Assembly: GCF_003946095.1 (NCBI RefSeq)
Contig: NZ_RHOD01000003.1
Span: forward strand, 62,001 to 126,000
Source: Levilactobacillus lindianensis
GTDB taxonomy: Bacteria; Bacillota; Bacilli; Lactobacillales; Lactobacillaceae
Length of the DNA stretch: 64,000 nucleotides
Direction: 5' to 3'
A program made the translations under genes and the position numbers. Position 1 is the stretch's first letter; each line of letters starts with the position of its first letter. Below, piece after piece: positions 25,686 to 34,993 of the stretch. The notes beneath the pieces were generated by a model, which did not search any database, was not told the DNA's origin, and saw only the letters and a list, made by a program, of their open reading frames with translations.

Positions 25686-26483
25686 TTAGATTAATTGATG
25701 GGCCTTCAAGGCCTTAATAAGTTGGCTGGCAGCTTCTGTCGGTGTCCCGGTTAACGAGGTCAGTTCCCGTTTAGTGGGTTTAGGTTCATAGACTTTGGTG
25801 ACAATGGTTGGTGATCCGGCTTGCCCCAATCGACTATCATCCAGATCGAGATCATCGTGATGCCAAATGGTTAAAGGCTTTTCAAAACTGAGTTGAATGT
25901 TCCGCGGCGTGGGGTAACGCGGTGTGTTGAGCTCACTGCGCACCGTAACCACGGCTGGTAATTGCGCCACTAGGGTCTGCTTGGTGTCTTCCAGTAAGCG
26001 TTCCGCGGTAATTTCGTTGTCGCCACTTAGGCGGAGACTAGCGGCGTAAGTAATTTGTGGTTGGTGCAGAAATTCTGCAACGATCGGGCCAACCTGACCC
26101 GTATCCGCGTCGACGGCTTGGCGGCCGAAGAGCACGAGATCCACCTCACCAATCTGCTTGATGGCCTGGGCAATTACATAACCGGTGGCCAAGGTATCAG
26201 CCCCGGCAAAGGCCCGGTCTGAAAGGAGATAGCCGGCATCGGCACCCATAGCCATGCCTTCTCGCAGAGATTCGGCATAATCATCCGGTCCCATGCTGAG
26301 CAGCACCACTTTAGCGGGTGTCTGATCGGCGAGTTGTAGGGCCTGTTCAACGGCATTCTTATCGAATGGATTCATGATACCGGCGAGGCCGCGACGATCC
26401 AAATTATGGGTCTGCGGATCGATCGTCACCTCGTTGGTTTCGGGAACTTGTTTGATGCAAACAACAATTGTTTTAGGTTTCAT
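25686..26483 (-). CDS. etfB: Electron transfer flavoprotein beta subunit, 265 aa
   Basis: EtfB with the N-terminal KTIVVCIKQVPETNEV and the adenine nucleotide-binding region VDLVLFGRQAVDADTGQVGPIVAEFL. The GRQAVDADTGQVGP form resembles EtfB of electron-bifurcating complexes, which bind a second FAD where ordinary EtfB binds AMP; this is a sequence resemblance only. It sits between the dehydrogenase and etfA genes, with GGAGG before the ATG. Confidence 0.95.
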   Translation of the reverse strand: MKPKTIVVCIKQVPETNEVTIDPQTHNLDRRGLAGIMNPFDKNAVEQALQLADQTPAKVVLLSMGPDDYAESLREGMAMGADAGYLLSDRAFAGADTLATGYVIAQAIKQIGEVDLVLFGRQAVDADTGQVGPIVAEFLHQPQITYAASLRLSGDNEITAERLLEDTKQTLVAQLPAVVTVRSELNTPRYPTPRNIQLSFEKPLTIWHHDDLDLDDSRLGQAGSPTIVTKVYEPKPTKRELTSLTGTPTEAASQLIKALKAHQLI

Positions 26484-26494
26484 GAGGGGACCTC

Positions 26495-27616
26495 CTACTT
26501 GTTAAATTCGGCTTTGGCAATGGCGGAACGCATCTTTTCAACGGTTCCTTCGGCGATTTCCATCGCCCGCGCATCGCGGATCAGATGTTCAACGGGGTAC
26601 TCGCGACTGTAGCCGTAACCCGCCAAGATTTGCAAGGTGTCATCACCGGCACTAACGGCCGCGCGTGACCCGTGAGCCTTGGCCATAGCGGCTTCCTCAC
26701 TGTAGGGCTTGCCGGCAGCTTTGAGTTGGTCTGCCCGTTGGTAGAGAAGCTTCGTGGTTTCCTTGCGCATGGCAATGTCAGCGATCTTGCGATGGGTCAC
26801 CTGTAGGTCGGTGAGGGGCGTCTGGCCAGCCTTACGTTCCTTGGCATAATCCGTGGCGATCTTGAGATCATGCTCCATGATGCCGGTGAGGACGGCGCCC
26901 ATCAGAATACGGGCGTCATCGTGAGCGGAGTCACCGATGCGGCCACCGTCGCCGAGTTTACCTAAGAGGTGGTCGTCGTCTACGATAATGTGGTCCATGA
27001 CAATTTCGCCAACCGGCGTGCCGCGCAAGCCGATGAAGTCTTCCCGCTTCCCGAAGGAAAAGCCGGGCATGTCTTGATCAACCACAAAAACGGAAAGCTC
27101 TTGTGGGGCGGTCTTCACTAACACGCAGTAAACGGCAGCGAGGCCACCATTGGTAATCATAATTTTATCGCCGTTTAAGACCCAGTGATTGCCTTCTCTG
27201 GTGGCCGTGGAACTGATACCTAGAGGATTGGATCCCCCGCTGGCTTCAGTCATGGAAAAAGCAAAGATACGGTCGTTGGCGGTGGGGAGTAATTGTTTTT
27301 GGAGGGCGGGCGTCCCAAATTTAAGAATCTGGTCGACCGTCTTGAAGTGACCTTCAAGGGTCACGGCCGTACTGGCGTTACCCCGGGCAATATGGTTCAA
27401 AACACTGGCGGTGATTTCGGGACCAAATCCCGCACCACCAAATTCTTGAGGCAACATAATCCCCAGAAAACCGGTGTCTGTGAGGTGTTGAATGAATCCC
27501 TCAGGGAAGTCGCCGGCCTGGTCCATCGGCATATCTTGCGGACTAATTTCCCGTTCGGTATAGTCGTCGACCATTTGGAGTAGCAGTTTTTCGGCTGCCG
27601 CAGTCGTAGATGACAT
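26495..27616 (-). CDS. Acyl-CoA dehydrogenase family flavoprotein, 373 aa
   Basis: FAD enzyme that oxidises an acyl-CoA or reduces an enoyl-CoA with Etf as electron partner. It has the family segments PQEFGGAGFGPE, FSMTEASGGSNPLGI, GDKIMITNGG, and GYSREYPVEHLIRDARAMEIAEGT, where the Glu before GT is the usual catalytic base. The length is normal. It is the first gene of acd-etfB-etfA (12-16 base gaps), with AGGAGG before the ATG and a palindrome in the promoter region. Lactobacilli lack beta-oxidation, so enoate reduction as an electron sink is more likely. Confidence 0.93.
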   Translation of the reverse strand: MSSTTAAAEKLLLQMVDDYTEREISPQDMPMDQAGDFPEGFIQHLTDTGFLGIMLPQEFGGAGFGPEITASVLNHIARGNASTAVTLEGHFKTVDQILKFGTPALQKQLLPTANDRIFAFSMTEASGGSNPLGISSTATREGNHWVLNGDKIMITNGGLAAVYCVLVKTAPQELSVFVVDQDMPGFSFGKREDFIGLRGTPVGEIVMDHIIVDDDHLLGKLGDGGRIGDSAHDDARILMGAVLTGIMEHDLKIATDYAKERKAGQTPLTDLQVTHRKIADIAMRKETTKLLYQRADQLKAAGKPYSEEAAMAKAHGSRAAVSAGDDTLQILAGYGYSREYPVEHLIRDARAMEIAEGTVEKMRSAIAKAEFNK

Positions 27617-27698
27617 AAATATTCCTCCTATCAGACGATTGTCTTGTGTGAAACTGAACGTTTCGCCGTAAGTATAGCGAATAATCGATTGATAAGTC

Positions 27699-27713
27699 CA
27701 GGTAATTTACCTG
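27699..27713. promoter_or_regulatory. Palindromic operator candidate upstream of the acd-etf operon
   Basis: CAGGTAA-T-TTACCTG has perfect 7-base arms around one base. It lies just upstream of the likely acd promoter (TATACT on the minus strand, complementary to 27671-27676). Size and symmetry fit a dimeric TetR- or MarR-type repressor. Confidence 0.5.
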
Positions 27714-27741
27714 ATTATTGCTAGAAAATCGTGAGCGGGGG

Positions 27742-27807
27742 ACTAAACATTTTAGTAAAACATGGTGGCCGCCAGGTGTCGTTTAGGGTAGAATGAAAGC
27801 GAATTCA
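27742..27807 (+). promoter_or_regulatory. Probable pgcA promoter region with LacI-type site and cre-like site
   Basis: ACTAAA-CAT-TTTAGT (27742-27756) is an inverted repeat of the same core as the gal operator. A -10-like TAGAAT at 27789-27794 is followed directly by TGAAAGCGAATTCA (27794-27807), one base off the cre consensus. No good -35 is visible. Catabolite control of phosphoglucomutase along with gal genes is the inference. Confidence 0.5.
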
Positions 27808-28128
27808 TTTTTGAGGCTTAAAAAACCAGCCGCCAAAGATGGGTGAGTTTTGATGAGCTGGGCATGGGTGGTCATTTCAAATTGTGCAGCGCGTGACAAA
27901 GTAAATGTTGGATCACCGATTTACTGGATTTTTGTTGGAAATATCCCGGACGCGCTGGCCTCGATGAGCTAAACGGGGTATGATTTTAGATAGGCTCAAC
28001 GTTAACCGGGGAGGCGTCATCAGGTGGGCCAGAGTTGAGACGGTAATACGGGGCATCTCAAGCCTCGTCCAAGCATTAAAACGATGGCGTTATTAATCAG
28101 AATGTATAACTATTAAGGAGAGATAATC

Positions 28129-29859
28129 ATGAGTTGGCAAACAAATTACAAGACTTGGCAAGAACAACCCACAATGATTCCTTATATCCATGACGAATTG
28201 ACCGCCATGGCTGGGAATAACGAAGCCTTGGAGGCGGCCTTTAGCGGTCCGATGAGCTTTGGGACTGCCGGCATGCGGGGCGTCATGGGACCAGGTATCG
28301 GTCAGATGAATGTTTACACGGTGCGTCAGGCGACCGAAGGGGTGGCGCGTTACTTGGACACCTTAGACGATGCCACCAAGCAACGCGGGGTGGCCATTAG
28401 TTTTGACTCCCGTTACCATTCACGCGAGTTTGCCCATGAGGCGGCTCACGTTCTGGGCGCTCACAATATTCCTAGTTTTGTCTTTGATGACATGCGGCCC
28501 ACGCCAGAGTTGTCATTTGCCGTTCGGCATTTACAGACGGCCATGGGGATCATGATCACGGCTAGTCACAATCCTAAGCAATACAATGGGTTTAAGATTT
28601 ACGGACCAGATGGGGGCCAGATGCCACCCGTTGACTCGGACAAGATTACCGAATTTGTCCGGTCCGCCACCGACGTATTTGCCATTCAGGTGGCCGACGA
28701 ACGTGACTTACGCCAGAATAAGTTGCTGCGGATTATCGGCGAGGACGTCGACCAATCGTACTTGGCTAACGTGGCCAGTGTGACGATCAATGCCGACCTG
28801 ATTCAAAAGGTTGGGAAGACCATGAAGCTCATCTACACGCCACTCCACGGGACGGGTAAGGTGATTGGTGAACGCGCACTGCGCGCAGCCGGCTTTGAAA
28901 ACTTTACCATGGTGCCTGAACAGGCCATTGCCGATCCCGAATTCCCAACGGTTCCATTCCCGAACCCTGAGTTTGCGCAGGCCTTCGATATGGCGATTGC
29001 CTTGGGTAAGCAGGAAGGCGCCGACCTCTTGGTTGCGACCGACCCCGACGCCGATCGACTGGGAGCTGCAGTTCGCCAACCGAATGGGGATTACCAACTG
29101 TTGACTGGGAATCAGATTGCCTCAATCCTGTTGGCTTACATCTTGAAGGCACGTAAGGAAGCCGGACAGTTGCCAGCTAACGGTCGAGTGGTCAAGTCGA
29201 TCGTCTCGACGGAATTAGCCACCAAGATTGCGGCCGCTTACGGGATCGAAATGAAGAACGTCCTGACCGGGTTTAAGTTTATTGCCGAACAGATTCACCA
29301 GTACGAAACGCAGCACGACCATACCTTCCTCTTTGGTTTCGAGGAAAGTTATGGTTATCTGATCAAGCCATTCGTTCGAGACAAGGATGCCATTCAATCG
29401 ACGGTGCTGTTGGCTGAGGTTGCGGCGGATTACAAACAACGTGGCATGACGCTGTATGATGGGATTGAAGAACTCTACGCGACCTACGGCTACTATGCTG
29501 AGAAGACCACGGCCCAAGAGTTCCCTGGTGTTAATGGGGCGCAACAGATGGCGCACCTCATGACCGAGTTTAGAGAAAATGCGCCGCAGGACTTTGCTAA
29601 GGTGGCGATCACTGAGACCGAGGACTTCTCAACCAGTGTTAAGACTTCGGCTACGGGTGAAGCCAGCACAATTGATTTGCCCCAAGCCAATGTCTTGAAG
29701 TATTGGCTGGCCGACGGTACCTGGATTTGCATCCGGCCTTCCGGAACCGAGCCTAAAGTGAAGTTCTACATTGGGACGAGTGCCGAGACGGATCAAGCGG
29801 CACAAGAGAAGCTAACGACATTTGAAAAAGCATTGACGGCCTACGTGGAGTCAATTTAG
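28129..29859 (+). CDS. pgcA: Alpha-phosphoglucomutase/phosphomannomutase family, 576 aa
   Basis: Interconverts glucose 1- and 6-phosphate, linking the Leloir pathway to central carbon and cell-wall UDP-glucose synthesis. It has the phosphoserine loop MITASHNPKQYNG near residue 147, the metal loop DPDADRLGA, the sugar-binding GFEESYGYL and the C-terminal phosphate-binding RPSGTEPKVKFY. The length matches the Gram-positive PgcA group. AAGGAGAG lies upstream of the ATG. It lies directly before the gal cluster and supports its function. Confidence 0.95.
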   Translation: MSWQTNYKTWQEQPTMIPYIHDELTAMAGNNEALEAAFSGPMSFGTAGMRGVMGPGIGQMNVYTVRQATEGVARYLDTLDDATKQRGVAISFDSRYHSREFAHEAAHVLGAHNIPSFVFDDMRPTPELSFAVRHLQTAMGIMITASHNPKQYNGFKIYGPDGGQMPPVDSDKITEFVRSATDVFAIQVADERDLRQNKLLRIIGEDVDQSYLANVASVTINADLIQKVGKTMKLIYTPLHGTGKVIGERALRAAGFENFTMVPEQAIADPEFPTVPFPNPEFAQAFDMAIALGKQEGADLLVATDPDADRLGAAVRQPNGDYQLLTGNQIASILLAYILKARKEAGQLPANGRVVKSIVSTELATKIAAAYGIEMKNVLTGFKFIAEQIHQYETQHDHTFLFGFEESYGYLIKPFVRDKDAIQSTVLLAEVAADYKQRGMTLYDGIEELYATYGYYAEKTTAQEFPGVNGAQQMAHLMTEFRENAPQDFAKVAITETEDFSTSVKTSATGEASTIDLPQANVLKYWLADGTWICIRPSGTEPKVKFYIGTSAETDQAAQEKLTTFEKALTAYVESI

Positions 29860-29880
29860 AGAAGCGATTCGTAACATGGA

Positions 29881-29910
29881 GGTTCGGGAGAAAACGCCCG
29901 AGCCTTTTTT
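29881..29910 (+). terminator. Intrinsic terminator after pgcA
   Basis: GGTTCGGG/CCCGAGCC with a TTTTTT tail. Confidence 0.9.
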
Positions 29911-29952
29911 GAGTCGCGGAGGAAAGGAAACCAAAACTTGATATGACGGTAA

Positions 29953-29966
29953 TGTAAACGCTTTAA
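29953..29966 (+). promoter_or_regulatory. cre-like site upstream of the gal promoter
   Basis: TGTAAACGCTTTAA differs from the CcpA site consensus only at the next-to-last position. It lies 7 bases upstream of the -35 of the gal promoter, consistent with glucose repression. Confidence 0.6.
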
Positions 29967-29973
29967 ATAGTGA

Positions 29974-30002
29974 TTGACAGGCGAGGTAAAAGCGATTATG
30001 AT
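29974..30002 (+). promoter_or_regulatory. gal operon promoter
   Basis: TTGACA, a 17-base spacer, TATGAT; a near-consensus sigma-A promoter 48 bases before the galK start codon. Confidence 0.85.
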
Positions 30003-30006
30003 TAAT

Positions 30007-30026
30007 TCAGTAAAGTTTTACTAAAA
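30007..30026 (+). promoter_or_regulatory. GalR-type operator overlapping the gal transcription start
   Basis: AGTAAA-GT-TTTACT with extra flanking A/T symmetry lies right after the -10, where a LacI-family repressor would block transcription. Similar sequence recurs at 61025-61038. Confidence 0.65.
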
Positions 30027-30050
30027 TTTTGGATAAGGGAGTTAATCGCC

Positions 30051-31232
30051 ATGGATTTTGCTAGCCTGACAACTGAATACCAACACCACTTCAACGCTTC
30101 TCCCCAACGTCTCTTTTTTTCACCTGGCCGAATCAATCTCATCGGTGAATATACAGATTTCAATGGTGGCCACGTTTTTCCTGCAGCGATCAGTTTGGGT
30201 ACGTATGGTGCGTTTACTCCCCGTCCAGACCGAACCGTTCGGATGTATTCTGCCAACATTCCAGCGGCAGGCATGGTAACCTTTAGTTTAGATGACCTGA
30301 GCTATCAGCAAACGGCAGGCTGGACCAACTATCCCAAGGGGATGTTGTATGAGTTAGCTCAGCAGGGTCATTCGATCGAAACGGGATTTGACTTGTACGT
30401 GCATGGAAATTTACCAGATGGTGCGGGTCTCTCATCTTCGGCATCAATTGAAATGTTAATGGGTGTGATCTTAAAAAATGTCTATAATTTGGATGTGACG
30501 CAATTAGATCTGGTCAAGGCGGGTCAATTAGTGGAAAATGACTATATCGGATTGAATTCTGGCATCATGGACCAATTTGCCGTTGGGATGGGACGTCAGA
30601 ATCAAGCCGTGTTGTTAGATACCAACACGATGGCCTATCAGTATGCCCCAGTGGATCTGGGCGACTACGTGGTGGTTATCATGAATACCCAGAAACGACG
30701 CGAGTTAACGGATTCGAAGTACAATGAGCGACGTCAGCAGTGTGAAGAAGCGTTGCGGCGCTTGCAAGCGAAGCTGTCAATCACGTCACTCGGGGAGCTC
30801 AGTGAGCAGCAGTTCGACGAATCTGCCTATCTGATTAATGATGAGGTCTTGATTAAACGGGCCCGGCATGCAGTGTTTGAAAATCAACGAACGATGCGTG
30901 CTTTCGCAGCCTTACAGAATCATGATTTGGCAACGTTTGGCCATTTGGTCAATGCCTCACACGTGTCCTTGCATTATGACTTTGCCGTTTCTGGAACGGA
31001 ACTGGATACCCTAGTAGAAACAGCTTGGAAACAACCGGGTGTATTAGGTGCCCGTATGATTGGGGCTGGATTTGGTGGCTGTGCGATTGCTTTAGTTCAG
31101 CAAGATCACGTTGCTGATTTTGAAACAGTCGTGGGTGAGCAGTACGCCGCTAAGATTGGCCATCCGGCGGAGTTTTACCTGGCCGAAATTGCAGATGGAC
31201 CGAGAGAAGTTCAGAAGTCAGCGTTAATTTAG
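30051..31232 (+). CDS. galK: Galactokinase, 393 aa
   Basis: Phosphorylates galactose to galactose 1-phosphate, the first Leloir step. It has the GHMP galactokinase signature [19 protein letters not shown] near the N-terminus, the ATP loop [16 protein letters not shown] and the C-terminal [17 protein letters not shown]. The length is normal. AAGGGAG precedes the ATG. First gene of galKETR. Confidence 0.97.
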   Translation: MDFASLTTEYQHHFNASPQRLFFSPGRINLIGEYTDFNGGHVFPAAISLGTYGAFTPRPDRTVRMYSANIPAAGMVTFSLDDLSYQQTAGWTNYPKGMLYELAQQGHSIETGFDLYVHGNLPDGAGLSSSASIEMLMGVILKNVYNLDVTQLDLVKAGQLVENDYIGLNSGIMDQFAVGMGRQNQAVLLDTNTMAYQYAPVDLGDYVVVIMNTQKRRELTDSKYNERRQQCEEALRRLQAKLSITSLGELSEQQFDESAYLINDEVLIKRARHAVFENQRTMRAFAALQNHDLATFGHLVNASHVSLHYDFAVSGTELDTLVETAWKQPGVLGARMIGAGFGGCAIALVQQDHVADFETVVGEQYAAKIGHPAEFYLAEIADGPREVQKSALI

Positions 31233-31245
31233 AGGAGGAATTACC

Positions 31246-32247
31246 ATGACAGTTTTAGTTTTAGGTGGTGCGGGGTACATTGGCTCACACGCGGTTGATC
31301 GCTTGATTCAGCGCGGATATGATGTGGCGGTGGTTGATAATCTCGTCACGGGGCACCGAGCAGCCGTTAACGCTAAGGCCCGGTTCTATCAAGGGGATGT
31401 CCGTGATAAGGCATTTCTTAATGGTGTTTTTGACCAGGAGAAGATCGAAGGCGTGATTCACTTTGCCGCCTTCTCAATTGTGCCAGAATCCATGGAAAAG
31501 CCACTGAAGTACTTTGACAACAATACGGCCGGCATGGTAACGCTCTTGGAGGTTATGAACCAGCACGACGTTAAGCGGATTGTCTTCTCTTCGACGGCGG
31601 CCACATATGGTGAGCCTAAGCAGATTCCAATTCGTGAAACGGACCCGCAAATTCCCACTAACCCCTACGGTGAAAGTAAGCTCATGATGGAAAAGATCAT
31701 GCATTGGGCCGATGAGGCCTACGGGATTAAGTTCATTGCGCTACGCTACTTCAATGTGGCCGGCGCCAAAGCGGACGGTAGCATTGGGGAAGATCATCAT
31801 CCAGAAACGCATTTGATCCCGATTATCTTGCAGGTAGCTGCGGGCGAACGACAGGAATTGGCAATCTTTGGGGATGATTATCCGACCCAGGACGGGACCA
31901 ACGTTCGCGACTACGTTCACGTCGTTGACCTGGTCGACGCCCATATTCTGGCATTGACTTATCTCAAGGATCACAATGTTAGCGATGCCTTTAACTTAGG
32001 ATCGTCGACTGGATTTTCTAACTTAGAGATGCTAGAGGCGGCACGACGGGTAACTGGCCAGCCTATTCCAGCTAAGATGGCCCCACGGCGCGCCGGTGAC
32101 CCTAGCACGCTGATTGCGGCCAGTGACAAGGCACGGGATGTGTTGAATTGGCAACCACAGTTCGATAATGTTGATGACATTATTCGCACGGCCTGGAACT
32201 GGAAACAAAAACATCCAGCTGGTTACGCAGACTTTCAGGAGGCGTAG
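31246..32247 (+). CDS. galE: UDP-glucose 4-epimerase, 333 aa
   Basis: Interconverts UDP-galactose and UDP-glucose. It has the NAD-binding [14 protein letters not shown], the catalytic pair in [12 protein letters not shown] and [17 protein letters not shown], and [18 protein letters not shown]. It follows galK by 13 bases with GAGGAGG before ATG, and lies 2 bases before galT. Confidence 0.97.
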   Translation: MTVLVLGGAGYIGSHAVDRLIQRGYDVAVVDNLVTGHRAAVNAKARFYQGDVRDKAFLNGVFDQEKIEGVIHFAAFSIVPESMEKPLKYFDNNTAGMVTLLEVMNQHDVKRIVFSSTAATYGEPKQIPIRETDPQIPTNPYGESKLMMEKIMHWADEAYGIKFIALRYFNVAGAKADGSIGEDHHPETHLIPIILQVAAGERQELAIFGDDYPTQDGTNVRDYVHVVDLVDAHILALTYLKDHNVSDAFNLGSSTGFSNLEMLEAARRVTGQPIPAKMAPRRAGDPSTLIAASDKARDVLNWQPQFDNVDDIIRTAWNWKQKHPAGYADFQEA

Positions 32248-32249
32248 TT

Positions 32250-33710
32250 ATGGAAGCAACTCTAGAGCAGTTTGTGGCTAAAATTATCGCGGCCCCGACC
32301 CCCTTCACCCGATTAGACCGGCAGTACGTTAGCAACCGGATCCTGGCGCTGATCGGGGATGGACCGATTCAATCGGCGACGGGAGAATCAGCAGTGGACT
32401 TGGTTGCGGCGCTAGTCGCCACGGCCGTGGAACATGACGTGATTAGTGGCGACGCCAGCTCACAAGATATTTTGGAATCGCAACTGATGGATCTCATGAC
32501 GCCGCTGCCGTCGACTCTGAATCAAGGATTCTGGGATCGTTATCAGCAGAGTCCCCAGTTGGCCACCGATTGGTTCTATCGGTTGAGTTGCGACAATAAC
32601 TATATTAAGACGCGAGACATTGCCAAGAACGTGGTCTTCGATGCTGCGACGGCGGCGGGTGACCTGGAAATTACCATTAACTTGTCGAAGCCAGAGAAGG
32701 ATCCTAAGGCCATTTTGGCCGCGAGAAACGCCCCAACCCAGACTTACCCTTTGGATCAGTTGTGTCTGTCTAACGAAGGTTATCGGGGGCGGTTAGGTTA
32801 TCCCGCCCGCAGTAGTCATCGCATTATCCGTCTGATGTTAGGCGGGGAGAGCTGGGGATTTCAATATTCGCCGTACGCCTACTTTAAGGAGCACGCGATT
32901 TTCCTTTCTGCCGAACACCGGCCAATGGTCATCAATCAACGAACAATTACAAATTTACTTGAAATCATCCAACAGTTTCCAACTTATTTTGTTGGTAGTA
33001 ATGCCGACCTGCCCATCGTGGGGGGATCCATGTTGGCCCATGACCACTATCAGGGGGGAAAGCATGTTTTCCCAATGATGAAAGCCCCAATCGATCGACC
33101 GGTTGATTTGGGAATAGTTGGTGTCACCGCTGGCGTGGTAAAATGGCCCATGACCGATATCCGATTACGGAGTGCGACCCCGGCGTCACTAGTTGCGGCA
33201 GCTGATCGCATTATGACAAAATGGCTGACTTATTCCGATGAATCCGTTGATGTTCGCGCCTTTACGGAGGGAATCCGCCACCACACAGTGACTCCGATCG
33301 CTTGGCGTGACGGATCAGCTTACGTGTTGGATCTCGTTTTGCGGGATAATCAGACATCAGCCAAGTATCCGGATGGCATCTTTCACCCGCACCAGGATGT
33401 TCAACACATTAAAAAAGAAAATATTGGTTTGATTGAAGTTATGGGCCGGGCTATCTTGCCGGCTCGCTTGAAGACAGAATTGGCGGAAGTCGCCAAGTAT
33501 GTCTGTCACCAGCCCAACCATATCGCGGCTTATCATCAGCCGTGGGCGGATGCACTCCTGGCGCAGCATGCCTTTAACCCAGACAATGCGACGGCGTTAA
33601 TCAGAGCAGCCGTCGGCCGGGTTTTCGCTCGGGTGTTATCGGATGCTGGGGTCTTTAAACAGGACAGTCAGGGGCAAGCCGCGCTCGATCGTTTTATAAA
33701 GCAGTTATAA
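32250..33710 (+). CDS. galT: UDP-glucose--hexose-1-phosphate uridylyltransferase, class II, 486 aa
   Basis: Transfers UMP between UDP-glucose and galactose 1-phosphate. This is the Firmicutes class II GalT, unrelated in motif layout to the E. coli enzyme: RLSCDNNYIKTRDIAKN, SNEGYRGRLGYPARSSHR, GSMLAHDHYQGGKHVFPM (His-rich active site) and PDGIFHPHQDVQHIKKENIGLIEVMG. The length is typical. TCAGGAGG upstream lies within the end of galE. Confidence 0.97.
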   Translation: MEATLEQFVAKIIAAPTPFTRLDRQYVSNRILALIGDGPIQSATGESAVDLVAALVATAVEHDVISGDASSQDILESQLMDLMTPLPSTLNQGFWDRYQQSPQLATDWFYRLSCDNNYIKTRDIAKNVVFDAATAAGDLEITINLSKPEKDPKAILAARNAPTQTYPLDQLCLSNEGYRGRLGYPARSSHRIIRLMLGGESWGFQYSPYAYFKEHAIFLSAEHRPMVINQRTITNLLEIIQQFPTYFVGSNADLPIVGGSMLAHDHYQGGKHVFPMMKAPIDRPVDLGIVGVTAGVVKWPMTDIRLRSATPASLVAAADRIMTKWLTYSDESVDVRAFTEGIRHHTVTPIAWRDGSAYVLDLVLRDNQTSAKYPDGIFHPHQDVQHIKKENIGLIEVMGRAILPARLKTELAEVAKYVCHQPNHIAAYHQPWADALLAQHAFNPDNATALIRAAVGRVFARVLSDAGVFKQDSQGQAALDRFIKQL

Positions 33711-34748
<1,038 letters not shown>

Positions 34749-34761
34749 TGGGATTAATTAA

Positions 34762-34805
34762 AATAGGAACCTGTAAGGATAATTACTTACAGGTTCCTAT
34801 TTTTA
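34762..34805 (+). terminator. Terminator of the gal operon
   Basis: AAATAGGAACCTGTAAG pairs with CTTACAGGTTCCTATTT and is followed by TTA. Confidence 0.9.
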
Positions 34806-34993
34806 GATCACTTTTAAGCAAGTTCCCCGACACGTCAGGGTATAGATGCCGAATCCTACCAGAATATGGCGGCGACTCAGTCACGAATAGGTAGTTTAAC
34901 AAACCAATCCGCCAAGTAACCATTTACATATAAACGTGCTAATTTATAGGTGTTGCGGGGATGTCGTAGAGACTTGGTTAGGAGGAAAGGAAA

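Larger units (their letters stand above)
27617..28128. other. 512-base intergenic region between the acd operon and pgcA
   Basis: Holds the divergent control signals described separately: an acd operator-like palindrome, a LacI-type inverted repeat, a TAGAAT -10 and a cre-like site. The rest, about 27810-28120, would be an untranslated leader of pgcA. It includes CTCAAC/GTTGAG and GAGGC/GCCTC pairings at 28000-28075 that suggest a folded leader. I see no gene; a 39-codon frame at 27853 lacks a ribosome site. Confidence 0.5.

Noticed and set aside
27853-27972. 39-codon frame in the pgcA leader
   Set aside because: No ribosome binding site and no recognisable sequence; it lies in a probable untranslated leader.
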